This document shows positions 1-6,471 of a DNA stretch of 14,315 bases, in pieces. The notes under the pieces were generated by a model. The model was not told the DNA's origin, searched no databases, and saw nothing but the letters and a program-made list of their open reading frames with translations. Position numbers and translations under genes: made by a program. The stretch is from positions 1 through 14,315 of the forward strand of contig JBAYVP010000111.1 in the NCBI GenBank assembly GCA_041674485.1, in the 5' to 3' direction. The DNA comes from JAGXQV01 sp041674485 (GTDB lineage Bacteria > Pseudomonadota > Gammaproteobacteria > Burkholderiales > Sulfuricellaceae). Numbering within the stretch: the stretch's first letter is position 1; each line of letters begins with the position of its first letter.

Positions 1-454
1 GGCAAGCCGGAAATTTTCAACAGCGATCAGGGCAGCCAGTTCACAAGTCGATGCCTTCACCGGTGTGTTGATGCGTGAAGGCGTTTCCATCAGCATGGAT
101 GGGCGGGGACGTGCGTTCGACAACATCTTCGTCGAGCGGCTCTGGCGTAGCGTCAAGCATGAAGATGTGTACCTAAAGGGCTATGCCACGATGAGTGAAT
201 TGATGGTCGGGCTGACAAAATACTTTGCACTCTACAACTTTGAACGACCGCACCAGTCGCTAGGTTATGAGACGCCTGACGTCGTGTACCGAACCGCTAT
301 GGGAGGCGGTGCGATGATCGTGGATAAATACCCGCGCACTGTGGAGGAATCTTCTGTGGCGAGTGAGGGAACAGGGAGTGCCTCCATTGCAGAAGCAAAG
401 GCAAAATCGGGGCAGCGCCGTCCAGCTGCAAGCGAAGTGGCGTGTGCAGCTTAA
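1..454 (+). pseudogene. IS3-family transposase (OrfB) C-terminal part, frameshifted and cut by the window edge
   Basis: This encodes the C-terminal half of a DDE-type integrase/transposase that would cut and join the ends of an IS3-family element. Reading from base 1 gives a stretch with the second catalytic Asp in NSDQGSQFTS. The frame then stops at 76-78. The following base-50 frame continues the same protein with DAFTGVLMREG, then FDNIFVERLWRSVKHE, which holds the catalytic Glu, and the family tail YNFERPHQSLGYETP. The two halves join cleanly if one base near position 49 is removed, so this is a 1-nt insertion and not the OrfA/OrfB programmed shift, which lies far upstream. The tail after about residue 80 of the second part is low-complexity. 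The copy is probably dead unless the shift is a sequencing error. Confidence 0.88.
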
Positions 455-464
455 ACTAAACTTG

Positions 465-493
465 ATATTGTCTTGACTTAGGGGGCCACTTTA
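465..493. repeat. Probable right terminal inverted repeat of the IS3-family element
   Basis: About ten bases after the transposase stop the sequence runs TTGACTTAGGGGGCCACTTT. Its reverse complement starts TAAAGTGGCCCCC, which resembles the ends of this IS3 subgroup. The left end lies outside the window, so the pairing and any target duplication cannot be verified here. Confidence 0.4.
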
Positions 494-852
494 GTTTCTG
501 CGGGTGAGACTGAAGGCCGTGTTAGCTAGGCTTGAGAGCCGTTCTGAAAGCTCGGCGCCGGATGACTCCGTCATTTCAAATACGAGAGGCTCGAATCTTG
601 AACATCCGCAATGGCACTGTCATCGAACCTGGCAGGATAAATATCTACCAAGGAGATCGAAATAGACCGCATAATCTGAATGGAAAAAATGCTCATTTAA
701 GCAAAAATAACGTAAATGTAGTGCCACTCCAACTTTTTTGATGTGTAACACATTGATAGGGATAAATATTTTTTTAGGCATGACAAACATGGGTTAGGGG
801 GCTGGGCGTGGGTAACCGCGCCGGGCTACCCGGCGCCGGAACCCAACAGGAG
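494..852. other. Gene-poor stretch downstream of the IS element
   Basis: No convincing gene was found. An open frame at 532-741 has no ribosome binding site, no recognisable domain and composition drifting from GC-rich to AT-rich; the region may be remnants of whatever the IS entered. A compact hairpin lies at 818-836, with stem GCGCCGGG against CCCGGCGC and a 3-base loop. It has no T tract after it, so it is not a standard terminator. The stretch around 740-780 is strongly AT-rich. Confidence 0.5.
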
Positions 853-932
853 GTAGGGTGGATAAGCGTAGCGCATCCACCGAACGGTGTCCCGGAATGT
901 TCAAGTGGATGCGCTACGCTTATCCACCCTAC
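853..932. repeat. Perfect 28-bp inverted repeat with 24-base loop
   Basis: The left arm (853-880) begins GTAGGGTGGATAAGCGTAGC and the right arm (905-932) is its exact reverse complement, ending GCTTATCCACCCTAC. The arms contain an inner quasi-palindrome around GCGTAGCGCATC. Perfect pairing over 28 bp with a short loop would give a very stable cruciform or RNA hairpin. The sequence resembles intergenic repeats dispersed in many proteobacterial genomes (from memory, not searched). There is no T tract, so termination is not indicated. Confidence 0.85.
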
Positions 933-1021
933 AACTGTGACTTTCATGATTGTTGGCCATCATTGATTTTCATCATGAATTTATGAGAACAAATTTACCC
1001 TGACAGCCGATGCAATAGTCC

Positions 1022-1050
1022 TTGCCTGGCAGAGCCGTCTAGAGTATCCT
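1022..1050 (+). promoter_or_regulatory. Sigma-70-type promoter for tRNA-Ser and probably ffs
   Basis: TTGCCT at 1022-1027 and TATCCT at 1045-1050 are separated by exactly 17 bases. Transcription would start near 1057, about 43 bases before the mature tRNA 5' end, which fits a processed tRNA leader. No separate good promoter was seen in the 30 bases between the tRNA and the SRP RNA, so both may be transcribed together. Confidence 0.5.
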
Positions 1051-1099
1051 ATGCACCCTCTGGAACTTGTTGCGAAACGGGTTCCTGAAAATCACCTTC

Positions 1100-1190
1100 G
1101 GAGAGGTGGATGAGTGGTTTAAGTCGCACGCCTGGAAAGCGTGTTTGGGATAATATCCCAACGGGGGTTCGAATCCCCCCTTCTCCGCCA
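1100..1190 (+). tRNA. tRNA-Ser (anticodon GGA)
   Basis: This is a complete class II tRNA of 91 bases including an encoded CCA (1188-1190). The acceptor arms GGAGAGG (1100-1106) and CTTCTCC (1180-1186) pair with one G-T wobble. The anticodon stem CACGC/GCGTG (1127-1131, 1139-1143) closes the loop CTGGAAA with anticodon GGA at 1134-1136, reading UCC and UCU serine codons. A long variable arm (TGGGAT...ATCCCA) and a T arm with the GGTTCGAATCC core follow. The gene sits directly upstream of ffs and dnaX. Confidence 0.97.
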
Positions 1191-1220
1191 GTTTTGCGTT
1201 TTTAGCTTTTCCGGCTTTAT

Positions 1221-1316
1221 GGCGGGCCTCCCCGCATTGCAAGGTAGTGAACCTGGTCAGGTCCGGAAGGAAGCAGCCACAGCTATTTACTGCAAGTGCC
1301 GGGGTTAGGGCTCGCC
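1221..1316 (+). ncRNA. ffs: 4.5S RNA, small bacterial signal recognition particle RNA
   Basis: This is the RNA scaffold that binds Ffh and directs ribosomes making membrane proteins to FtsY. The conserved tip GGTCAGGTCCGGAAGGAAGC is present at about 1255-1274, including the GGAA tetraloop and the asymmetric internal loop that binds the Ffh M domain. The ends pair as GGCGGGCC (1221-1228) with GGCTCGCC (1309-1316), giving a single hairpin of about 96 bases, the usual size for proteobacteria. Ends are set by this pairing and may differ by a few bases. Linkage to dnaX is common in betaproteobacteria. Confidence 0.95.
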
Positions 1317-1350
1317 ACCCCCTACTCAGTCTGCGCCGCCGCCTACTTTC

Positions 1351-1359
1351 TGGTAGAAT
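1351..1359 (+). promoter_or_regulatory. Extended -10 promoter element immediately before dnaX
   Basis: TGGTAGAAT is a good extended -10 element (TG-N-TAGAAT, -10 at 1354-1359). A start seven bases downstream would fall on the A of the dnaX ATG at 1366, implying a leaderless or nearly leaderless message. No Shine-Dalgarno sequence is visible before that ATG, in keeping with this. No clear -35 element is present. Confidence 0.35.
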
Positions 1360-1365
1360 CCGCCC

Positions 1366-2985
1366 ATGAGCTATCAGGTGTTGGCGCGCAAATGGCGCCC
1401 TAAAGCGTTTACCGAGATCGTCGGGCAGGAGCACGTGGTCAGGGCATTGTCCAACGCGCTGGAGCAGCAGCGGCTGCACCACGCGTACCTGCTCACCGGT
1501 ACGCGCGGCGTAGGCAAGACCACCTTGGCGCGCATTCTCGCCAAGGCGCTCAACTGCGAAACCGGCATCACGTCCACGCCGTGCGGCGCGTGCGGTGCGT
1601 GCCGCGAGATCGACAGCGGGCGCTTCATCGATTTGCTGGAACTCGACGCCGCATCCAACACCGGTATCGACAATATGCGCGAGGTGCTGGACAACGCGCA
1701 ATATGCACCCACCGCCGGGCGCTTCAAGGTGTATCTGATCGACGAAGTGCATATGCTGTCCAAGGCGGCTTTCAACTCCATGCTGAAAACGCTGGAAGAG
1801 CCGCCGGAACACGTCAAATTCATCCTCGCCACCACCGATCCGCAGAAAATCCCGGTCACGGTGCTGTCGCGCTGCCTGCAATTCAATTTGAAGCAGATGC
1901 CGCCCGCATCTATCGTCGGCCACTTGCGCGATGTGTTGGAGCGCGAATCCTTGCCCTTCGACCAGCCTGCCTTGCAATTGCTGGCGCGCGCGGCCCAGGG
2001 CAGCATGCGCGATGCGCTGTCGCTGCTCGACCAATCCATCGCCTACGGCGGCGGCAAGGTCGAGGAGATGCAGGTGCGCGACATGCTCGGCGCCATCGAC
2101 GAAACCTATTTGTTCGCGTTGCTGGAAGCGCTGGCGGCGCACGACGGACCGTCCCTGTTGCTCCAGGCCGAAAAAATGGCGGAACGCAGTATTTCCTTCG
2201 AGGCGGCGCTGCAAGACTTCGGCACGTTGTTGCACAAAGTGGCGCTGGCGCAAACGGCGCCGGAAGCGCTGGCCGACGACCTCCCGGAACGCGCCCGCAT
2301 CCTGCAATTGGCGAAAGCCATCGGCGCCGAGGAAATCCAGCTTTATTACCAGATCGCGCTGCACGGACGGCGCGACCTGTTTCTCGCACCCGACGAATTC
2401 ACCGGCTTCAGCATGACGTTGCTGCGAATGCTGGCCTTTACGCTGGAATCCCCCGGCGGCGTGGTCGCCCCGAATACCGCAGCTCCCAGGGTTGCTCCTG
2501 CCGCGCATCCCGCGCCGCCGCCAGTCGCCGCGCAGATTGCCCCGACTTACGCTGCCGAAGCCGCCTCGCCCCGCCTCCCCGCAACCGCTCCCGCTTCCGT
2601 TACGTTCGACGGCAATTGGCCGGCGCTGGTGGCGCGCCTGAAACTGGGCGGCATGGCCAAGATGTTGGCGCAGCATTGCGAGTTGAAAAGCTGGGATGGC
2701 GATACGCTGGCGTTGTGCGTCCCCGAGGAGCACCGCCACTTGACCGAAAAATCCTATCAGGAAAAGCTCAAAACCACTGTCGGAGAGCACTTCGGCCAAT
2801 CCATCAAGATCGACATCGCGCTGGGGCAAGTCACCGGCATGACCCCGGCGCAGATCGGCAACCGCGAAAAACAAGTACGCCAAGCGGAAGCCGTGGCCTC
2901 CATAGAACAAGACCCTTTCGTGCGCGAAATGCTGGATACTTTCGACGCGCAAGTAATCGAATCCTCGATCAAACCTTTACAGTAA
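1366..2985 (+). CDS. dnaX: DNA polymerase III subunit gamma/tau
   Basis: This encodes the clamp-loader ATPase that opens and loads the beta sliding clamp and, through its C-terminus, ties the polymerase cores to DnaB helicase. The 539-residue protein starts MSYQVLARKWRP, the near-universal family start. It has Walker A GTRGVGKT (45-52), a zinc knuckle with Cys 64, 73, 76 and 79, Walker B LIDEVH (124-129) and sensor/arginine-finger motif LSRC (167-170). A clamp-loader helical domain extends to about 360, a Pro/Ala-rich linker spans about 362-415, and a tau-specific C-terminal domain spans about 418-539. E. coli tau is 643 residues; the linker is shorter here. I saw no A-rich slippery site followed by a hairpin at the end of domain III, so a programmed gamma product is not evident. 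ybaB follows after 13 bases. Confidence 0.97.
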   Translation: MSYQVLARKWRPKAFTEIVGQEHVVRALSNALEQQRLHHAYLLTGTRGVGKTTLARILAKALNCETGITSTPCGACGACREIDSGRFIDLLELDAASNTGIDNMREVLDNAQYAPTAGRFKVYLIDEVHMLSKAAFNSMLKTLEEPPEHVKFILATTDPQKIPVTVLSRCLQFNLKQMPPASIVGHLRDVLERESLPFDQPALQLLARAAQGSMRDALSLLDQSIAYGGGKVEEMQVRDMLGAIDETYLFALLEALAAHDGPSLLLQAEKMAERSISFEAALQDFGTLLHKVALAQTAPEALADDLPERARILQLAKAIGAEEIQLYYQIALHGRRDLFLAPDEFTGFSMTLLRMLAFTLESPGGVVAPNTAAPRVAPAAHPAPPPVAAQIAPTYAAEAASPRLPATAPASVTFDGNWPALVARLKLGGMAKMLAQHCELKSWDGDTLALCVPEEHRHLTEKSYQEKLKTTVGEHFGQSIKIDIALGQVTGMTPAQIGNREKQVRQAEAVASIEQDPFVREMLDTFDAQVIESSIKPLQ

Positions 2986-2998
2986 TTAGGAGAGTAGC

Positions 2999-3325
2999 AT
3001 GATGAAAGGCGGTTTGGGCAATCTGATGAAACAGGCCCAGCAAATGCAGGCCAACATGGAAAAAATGCAGGAGCAGTTGGCCAGCCTGGAAGTGGAAGGC
3101 CAGGCCGGCGCCGGCATGGTCAAGGTGACGATGACCTGTCGCCACGACGTGAAGCGCGTCAGTATCGACAACAGCCTGATGGGCGACGACAAGGAAATGC
3201 TGGAAGACCTGATCGCCGCTGCGATAAACGACGCGGTGCGCCGCGTGGAAACCACTTCCCAGGAAAAGATGAGCGGATTCACCGCCGGACTGGGGCTGCC
3301 GCCGGGGATGAAGTTGCCGTTTTGA
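2999..3325 (+). CDS. ybaB: YbaB/EbfC family nucleoid-associated protein
   Basis: This small dimeric DNA-binding protein (108 residues) sits between dnaX and recR in most bacteria and is thought to shape the nucleoid and modulate expression. The N-terminal helix is rich in Met, Gln and Glu (NLMKQAQQMQANMEKMQEQL), as is typical. A beta-rich centre (VKVTMTCRHDVKRVSID) and the family C-terminal GLGLPPGMKLPF follow. A good Shine-Dalgarno AGGAG lies at 2988-2992, six bases before the ATG at 2999; a second ATG at 3002 is equally possible. Transcription is probably shared with dnaX. Confidence 0.95.
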   Translation: MMKGGLGNLMKQAQQMQANMEKMQEQLASLEVEGQAGAGMVKVTMTCRHDVKRVSIDNSLMGDDKEMLEDLIAAAINDAVRRVETTSQEKMSGFTAGLGLPPGMKLPF

Positions 3326-3405
3326 AGCGGTGATGGGGAATGGGTGATGAGTGATGGGTAATTCTCCTCACTCCTCACTCCTCACTCCTCACCCCTCCTC
3401 ACCGA
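3326..3405. repeat. Tandem CTCCTCA heptamers in the ybaB-recR gap
   Basis: Four perfect head-to-tail copies of CTCCTCA occupy 3364-3391, with a fifth at 3395-3401 after a 3-base CCC interruption. The preceding bases (about 3330-3360) are a degenerate purine-rich counterpart such as GTGATGAGTGATGGG that could fold back on the heptamers with regular mismatches. The array ends four bases before the recR ATG and takes the place where a Shine-Dalgarno would be. Its CCTCC content instead resembles the anti-Shine-Dalgarno of 16S rRNA. Confidence 0.85.
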
Positions 3406-4002
3406 ATGAAACAACCCACCAGCCTTGAACATCTGATCGAAGCGCTACGCTGTTTGCCCGGCGTCGGCCCGAAGTCGGCGCAGCGCATGGCCTACCATTT
3501 GCTGCAACGCGATCAGGTCGGCGCCGCGAAACTCGCCGCGACTATCGCGCATACCTTGCAAACCATCCGTCATTGCGGCTTGTGCAACAATTTCAGCGAG
3601 GAAGAAATTTGCCCGCTGTGCCAATCGGCCAAGCGCGAAGCAACGCTGCTGTGCGTGGTGGAAATGCCTGCCGATCTGATGATGATGGAACAGACGCAGA
3701 GTTTTCACGGCATGTATTTCGTGCTGATGGGGCGGCTATCGCCGCTGGATGGCATCGGCGCCAAGGAAATTCATCTCGACCGGCTGGTGCGACGCGCCGC
3801 CGACGGCGTGGTGAAGGAAGTCATCCTCGCCACCAATTTCACTATGGAAGGCGAAGCCACCGCCCATTACATCGGCGAAATTCTCCGCGCGCGCGGCGTC
3901 AAGGTCAGCCGCATTGCACGCGGCCTGCCGGTGGGTGGTGAACTGGAACATGTGGACAGTGGCACGCTGGCACAGGCCATCATCGAACGCCGCGAAGTTT
4001 AG
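3406..4002 (+). CDS. recR: Recombination mediator protein RecR
   Basis: RecR acts with RecO (and RecF) to load RecA onto SSB-coated single-stranded DNA in gap repair. The 198-residue length is standard. Visible are the helix-hairpin-helix CLPGVGPKSAQRMAYHLL (about 16-33), a C4 zinc finger with Cys 57, 60, 69 and 72, and a Toprim domain beginning LLCVVEMPAD (81-90) and containing DGIGAKEIHLDRL. The C-terminal ARGLPVGGELEHVDSGTL motif is present. The ATG is fixed by family alignment. There is no Shine-Dalgarno, because the upstream bases are the CTCCTCA array, so translation may rely on coupling or on an unstructured start. Confidence 0.97.
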   Translation: MKQPTSLEHLIEALRCLPGVGPKSAQRMAYHLLQRDQVGAAKLAATIAHTLQTIRHCGLCNNFSEEEICPLCQSAKREATLLCVVEMPADLMMMEQTQSFHGMYFVLMGRLSPLDGIGAKEIHLDRLVRRAADGVVKEVILATNFTMEGEATAHYIGEILRARGVKVSRIARGLPVGGELEHVDSGTLAQAIIERREV

Positions 4003-4209
4003 AAGGGTTACCCGGGTAGGCTTTTCCCTTCTCTAACCCTATGCGGGCGAGGCGAGGCATACAGCGCTTTCACCGACTATTGGTGCGGCAAGCGAAGCTT
4101 GACGTTTCTTTCAGGGTGAAAGACTCTGACGGGGAGACAAAGGGTCGTCTCCATAAACTTAACGGCAAGTTTTTTGGTTCCGGCAATTGTCCAGCTTAGG
4201 TTAAGTCGC
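4003..4209. other. Convergent intergenic region between recR and the metallo-hydrolase gene
   Basis: No gene was found. Three modest inverted repeats are visible: AGAAGGG/CCCTTCT (4001-4007, 4026-4032), TCTTTCA/TGAAAGA around a GGG loop (4107-4123), and GGAGAC/GTCTCC (4133-4138, 4147-4152). None is followed by a clean T run, so no intrinsic terminator can be named with confidence, though one or more may separate the two converging transcripts. Confidence 0.45.
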
Positions 4210-5601
4210 TCAATCCCTGAACACTTCCCCCAATGCCGGCAACGTTACCGGCCAGCCCATTTTCTCGATATGTTCCTTGAGCGTTTCGGCTGCGCCGTGT
4301 TCGCCATGCACCACGAATGTGTGGCGCGGCGCGTGCTGGAACTGGCGCAGCCAATGCAGCAGCGCGGCTTGATCGGCGTGGGCGGAGAGGCCGCCTATGG
4401 TGTAGATTTCGGCGCGCACCGGGATTTCCTCGCCGAAGATGCGCACCGTTTTTGCGCCGTCCACCAAGCGCCGCCCGAGCGAGCCTTGCGCCTGGAAGCC
4501 GGTGATCAGGATGGTGTTTTCGCGTCGTCCCAGGTTGTGGCGCGAATGGTGCTTGATGCGCCCGGCGTCGCACATGCCGCTGGCCGAGATGATGACGGCG
4601 CCGGAGCGTATCTCGTTGAGCGCCATGGATTCCAACACGCCGGCGGTAAAGGTCAGTTTGATCTGGTTGAGGTGCTTGGCGCGCCAAGCTTCCAGGTCTT
4701 TGGCTTCCTGGTCGAACAGTTCCATGTGGTGCATGGTGATGTTCGTCGCTTCGGTCGCCATCGGCGAATCGACGTAGATGTTAAGGTTGCGAAATCGTCC
4801 CTGGCGTGTCAGGTCGTTGAACAAATACAGGATTTCCTGGGTGCGCCCGACTGCGAAGGCGGGGATGATGACGTTGCCTTTTTTGCGGTGCAGCGTGTCG
4901 TTAACCGCGTGGACGAATTCCTCAATGGTCGAGGCCATGTCCTTGTGCAGGCGGTCGCCGTAGGTGGATTCGACCAGCAGCAGGTCGGTTTCCCGGATGG
5001 TTGCGGTGTCGCGCAAAATCGGGCGTCCCGGCTGGCCGAGGTCGCCGGAGAATACCAGCTTGGTGCGCTTGCCGTCTTCTTCCAGCCATACTTCGATCAG
5101 CGCCGAGCCGAGGATATGCCCGGCTTCGCGGAATATGCAACGCACCGCGGGGTGCGGCGACAGTTCAACGTCGTATTGCTGCGGCGCGACCTGTTCCAGG
5201 CAAGCGAGTGCTTGCTGGGTGGTGTAGACTGGCTGGGTGTCTTCCCTGCGCCGCGTGTGCTGGTGGCGTTGGGCGCGCTCGGCTTCCATTTCCTGGATAT
5301 GCGCGCTGTCCGGCAGCAGCACGCCTATCAGGTCGGCGGTGGCGGCGGTAGTGTAGATTTGCCCGCAGAAGCCCTCCGCTGCGAGTTTGGGCAGTAGGCC
5401 ACTATGATCGATGTGGGCATGGGTGAGCAGCACGAAGGCGATGTCGCGCGGCGCGAAATGGAACGGCATGCCGTTGCGCCGTTCCGCGATGCGCCCGCCC
5501 TGAAACATGCCGCAATCCACCAGGAATTTGACGCGTTCGGTTTCGACCAGATAACACGAGCCGGTGACTTCGTGCGCGGCGCCGAGAAAAGTAAGGCGCA
5601 T
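4210..5601 (-). CDS. Metallo-beta-lactamase/beta-CASP family hydrolase, predicted ribonuclease
   Basis: This is a predicted cytoplasmic zinc-dependent RNA-processing nuclease of the CPSF73-like class, 463 residues. Zinc ligands are visible as HAHIDH (61-66), H162 in EAGHILGS and D187 in FSGDLG. ESTYGDR (211-217) opens the beta-CASP region, and SASGMCDAGRIKHH (339-352) and GLSAHAD (404-410) supply the beta-CASP histidines. VHGE (431-434) is the last motif of the RNA-specificity domain. All catalytic residues seem intact. The ATG at 5601 has no Shine-Dalgarno. Two bases upstream is TGA, the stop of a remnant of a ygfZ 3' end, implying that the gene was once translationally coupled behind ygfZ before a toxin-antitoxin cassette separated them. 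The substrate in vivo is unknown. Confidence 0.93.
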   Translation of the reverse strand: MRLTFLGAAHEVTGSCYLVETERVKFLVDCGMFQGGRIAERRNGMPFHFAPRDIAFVLLTHAHIDHSGLLPKLAAEGFCGQIYTTAATADLIGVLLPDSAHIQEMEAERAQRHQHTRRREDTQPVYTTQQALACLEQVAPQQYDVELSPHPAVRCIFREAGHILGSALIEVWLEEDGKRTKLVFSGDLGQPGRPILRDTATIRETDLLLVESTYGDRLHKDMASTIEEFVHAVNDTLHRKKGNVIIPAFAVGRTQEILYLFNDLTRQGRFRNLNIYVDSPMATEATNITMHHMELFDQEAKDLEAWRAKHLNQIKLTFTAGVLESMALNEIRSGAVIISASGMCDAGRIKHHSRHNLGRRENTILITGFQAQGSLGRRLVDGAKTVRIFGEEIPVRAEIYTIGGLSAHADQAALLHWLRQFQHAPRHTFVVHGEHGAAETLKEHIEKMGWPVTLPALGEVFRD

Positions 5602-5603
5602 AT

Positions 5604-5630
5604 TCAGGAAACCGCGTAGGGCATGGCTTG
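5604..5630 (-). pseudogene. Remnant duplicate of the ygfZ 3' end
   Basis: On the minus strand this reads QAMPYAVS plus stop, against QVMPYAVS plus stop at the end of ygfZ (6472-6498). At DNA level 24 of 27 bases match. The three differences give one Val/Ala change and two synonymous changes, which suggests a diverged coding allele. Similarity ends abruptly upstream. It lies directly before the metallo-hydrolase start and brackets the TA pair together with the real ygfZ end. Confidence 0.85.
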
Positions 5631-5667
5631 TTTAGTCAAAAAAGCTATCCTCGAATTAATTTTCTAA

Positions 5668-5685
5668 CCCCGGAACTATCCGGGG
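5668..5685 (-). terminator. Hairpin downstream of the PIN toxin gene
   Basis: CCCCGGA and TCCGGGG form a perfect 7-bp stem around a 4-base loop. On the minus strand it follows the toxin stop by about 30 bases and is followed by TTAGAAAATTAATT, only weakly U-rich. It could terminate the TA transcript or reduce read-through into the metallo-hydrolase gene. Confidence 0.4.
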
Positions 5686-5716
5686 CTGTCCGTTTTGACA
5701 CGCCGTTTCAATATTC

Positions 5717-6142
5717 TTAAGGCACAACCGCCAACCCAGCCCGTTCGGCGGCGGCGCGCAGGCGTTGGTCGAAGACGGCAAAATGCAACGGCGCACTGGT
5801 TTTTTCTTTCAGCCACAACGCGCTCGCCAGATGTATCGAATCGAAACCGCGCAATCCGTATACTTCGGCGAGGTCGCCTGCGGCGCGTATTATTGCCGGA
5901 CCCAACTCAATACGCAGCATGTTTTCCCAATCGAGGTTCAATTGTGCCAAGCGCTGCTGGTGCATTACTTCGGTGGATATGCCCTGTGCCTTGAGCCGGG
6001 CGAATGCGGTGCGCGCTTCCGGGTAGGCGACTACCGATGCCGCCATCGCTTCCGCAGCGGCGGTATGTGTACTCAATTCTTCCGAGCCGGCCTCGCGCAC
6101 GTAGAGTTTCACCCAGGCTGACGTGTCCAGGTAAAGGATCAA
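5717..6142 (-). CDS. vapC: PIN-domain toxin (VapC-like ribonuclease)
   Basis: This predicted Mg-dependent endoribonuclease toxin of a type II TA pair has 141 residues. The PIN acidic set is complete: D6 in LYLDTSAW, E42 in YPEARTAF, D101 in RGFDSIHLASA and D125 in VFDQRL. The start is TTG at 6142-6140, overlapping the antitoxin TGA as TTGA, so translation is probably coupled and kept low by the weak start codon. VapC toxins usually cut tRNA or rRNA; the target here is unknown. The gene is intact. Pairing with a Phd/YefM antitoxin rather than an AbrB-fold VapB is common for this PIN subgroup. Confidence 0.92.
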   Translation of the reverse strand: MILYLDTSAWVKLYVREAGSEELSTHTAAAEAMAASVVAYPEARTAFARLKAQGISTEVMHQQRLAQLNLDWENMLRIELGPAIIRAAGDLAEVYGLRGFDSIHLASALWLKEKTSAPLHFAVFDQRLRAAAERAGLAVVP

Positions 6143-6399
6143 CGCCTATCCTCGGCAACCCAATCGGCCAACTTCATACCGACCGGCAATATCTCGCCTT
6201 GAGGGAGGCCAACCGCTTTACTGCCGTTCCATGAAATGCCGGGCACTGCCGCCAGATTGTCCAGCGTGGCCTGCCGCTTGAACGGCACGATTTGCGCAAC
6301 CGGGCGGTTGTGGATGCTGATGGTTACGGTTTCACCTGCCGTTGCCTGACGGATGTATTCGCTCAGGTGCGCCTTCAATTCACGCATACTTGTTTGCAT
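6139..6399 (-). CDS. Phd/YefM-family antitoxin
   Basis: This 86-residue DNA-binding antitoxin is expected to neutralise the overlapping PIN toxin and repress the shared promoter. The N-terminal Phd fold is recognisable in MRELKAHLSEYIRQATAGE and TISIHNRPVAQIVPFK. The C-terminal half, ending KLADWVAEDRR, would be the toxin-binding tail. Met 1 or Met 5 may be the start; Met 1 (6399) lies 18 bases downstream of a perfect palindromic operator candidate. The stop codon overlaps the toxin start. Confidence 0.92.
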   Translation of the reverse strand: MQTSMRELKAHLSEYIRQATAGETVTISIHNRPVAQIVPFKRQATLDNLAAVPGISWNGSKAVGLPQGEILPVGMKLADWVAEDRR

Positions 6400-6417
6400 G
6401 ATGTGCCTGCTTTCTCA

Positions 6418-6459
6418 AAAATGTGGTCACATTTTACGCTTGCCGCCTTGCTTAGACAA
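6418..6459 (-). promoter_or_regulatory. TA promoter overlapping a palindromic operator candidate
   Basis: On the minus strand TTGTCT (6459-6454) and TAAAAT (6436-6431) are separated by exactly 17 bases, a good sigma-70 promoter. An 18-bp perfect palindrome, AAAATGTG-GT-CACATTTT (6418-6435), overlaps the -10 box and lies just upstream of the antitoxin gene. This is the arrangement expected for autorepression by a Phd-type antitoxin or TA complex; binding itself is inference. Confidence 0.65.
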
Positions 6460-6471
6460 GTTGGCACACAC

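Noticed and set aside
532..741. 69-codon frame after the IS element
   Set aside because: No ribosome site, no recognisable family, and composition changes along its length. Another frame over part of the region looks equally plausible, so neither is called.
853..932. Inverted repeat read as CRISPR or as an intrinsic terminator
   Set aside because: Only one pair of arms exists, with no spacer-repeat periodicity, and there is no T tract.
2160..2190. A-rich tract in dnaX as a programmed frameshift site for the gamma product
   Set aside because: It lies near residue 270, inside the clamp-loader domain, well before the domain III end where the E. coli shift occurs, and no stimulatory hairpin is evident.
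1039..2952. Long open frame on the minus strand (637 codons) opposite dnaX, ending across the tRNA-Ser gene
   Set aside because: It is the antisense shadow of a GC-rich gene. Part of it (EKGGFEPPLGYYPKHAF) is the antisense translation of the tRNA-Ser, a known kind of false protein.
4174..5397. Open frame of 407 codons on the plus strand opposite the metallo-hydrolase
   Set aside because: The minus-strand hydrolase has all family motifs; this frame has none and follows the codon bias of the opposite strand.
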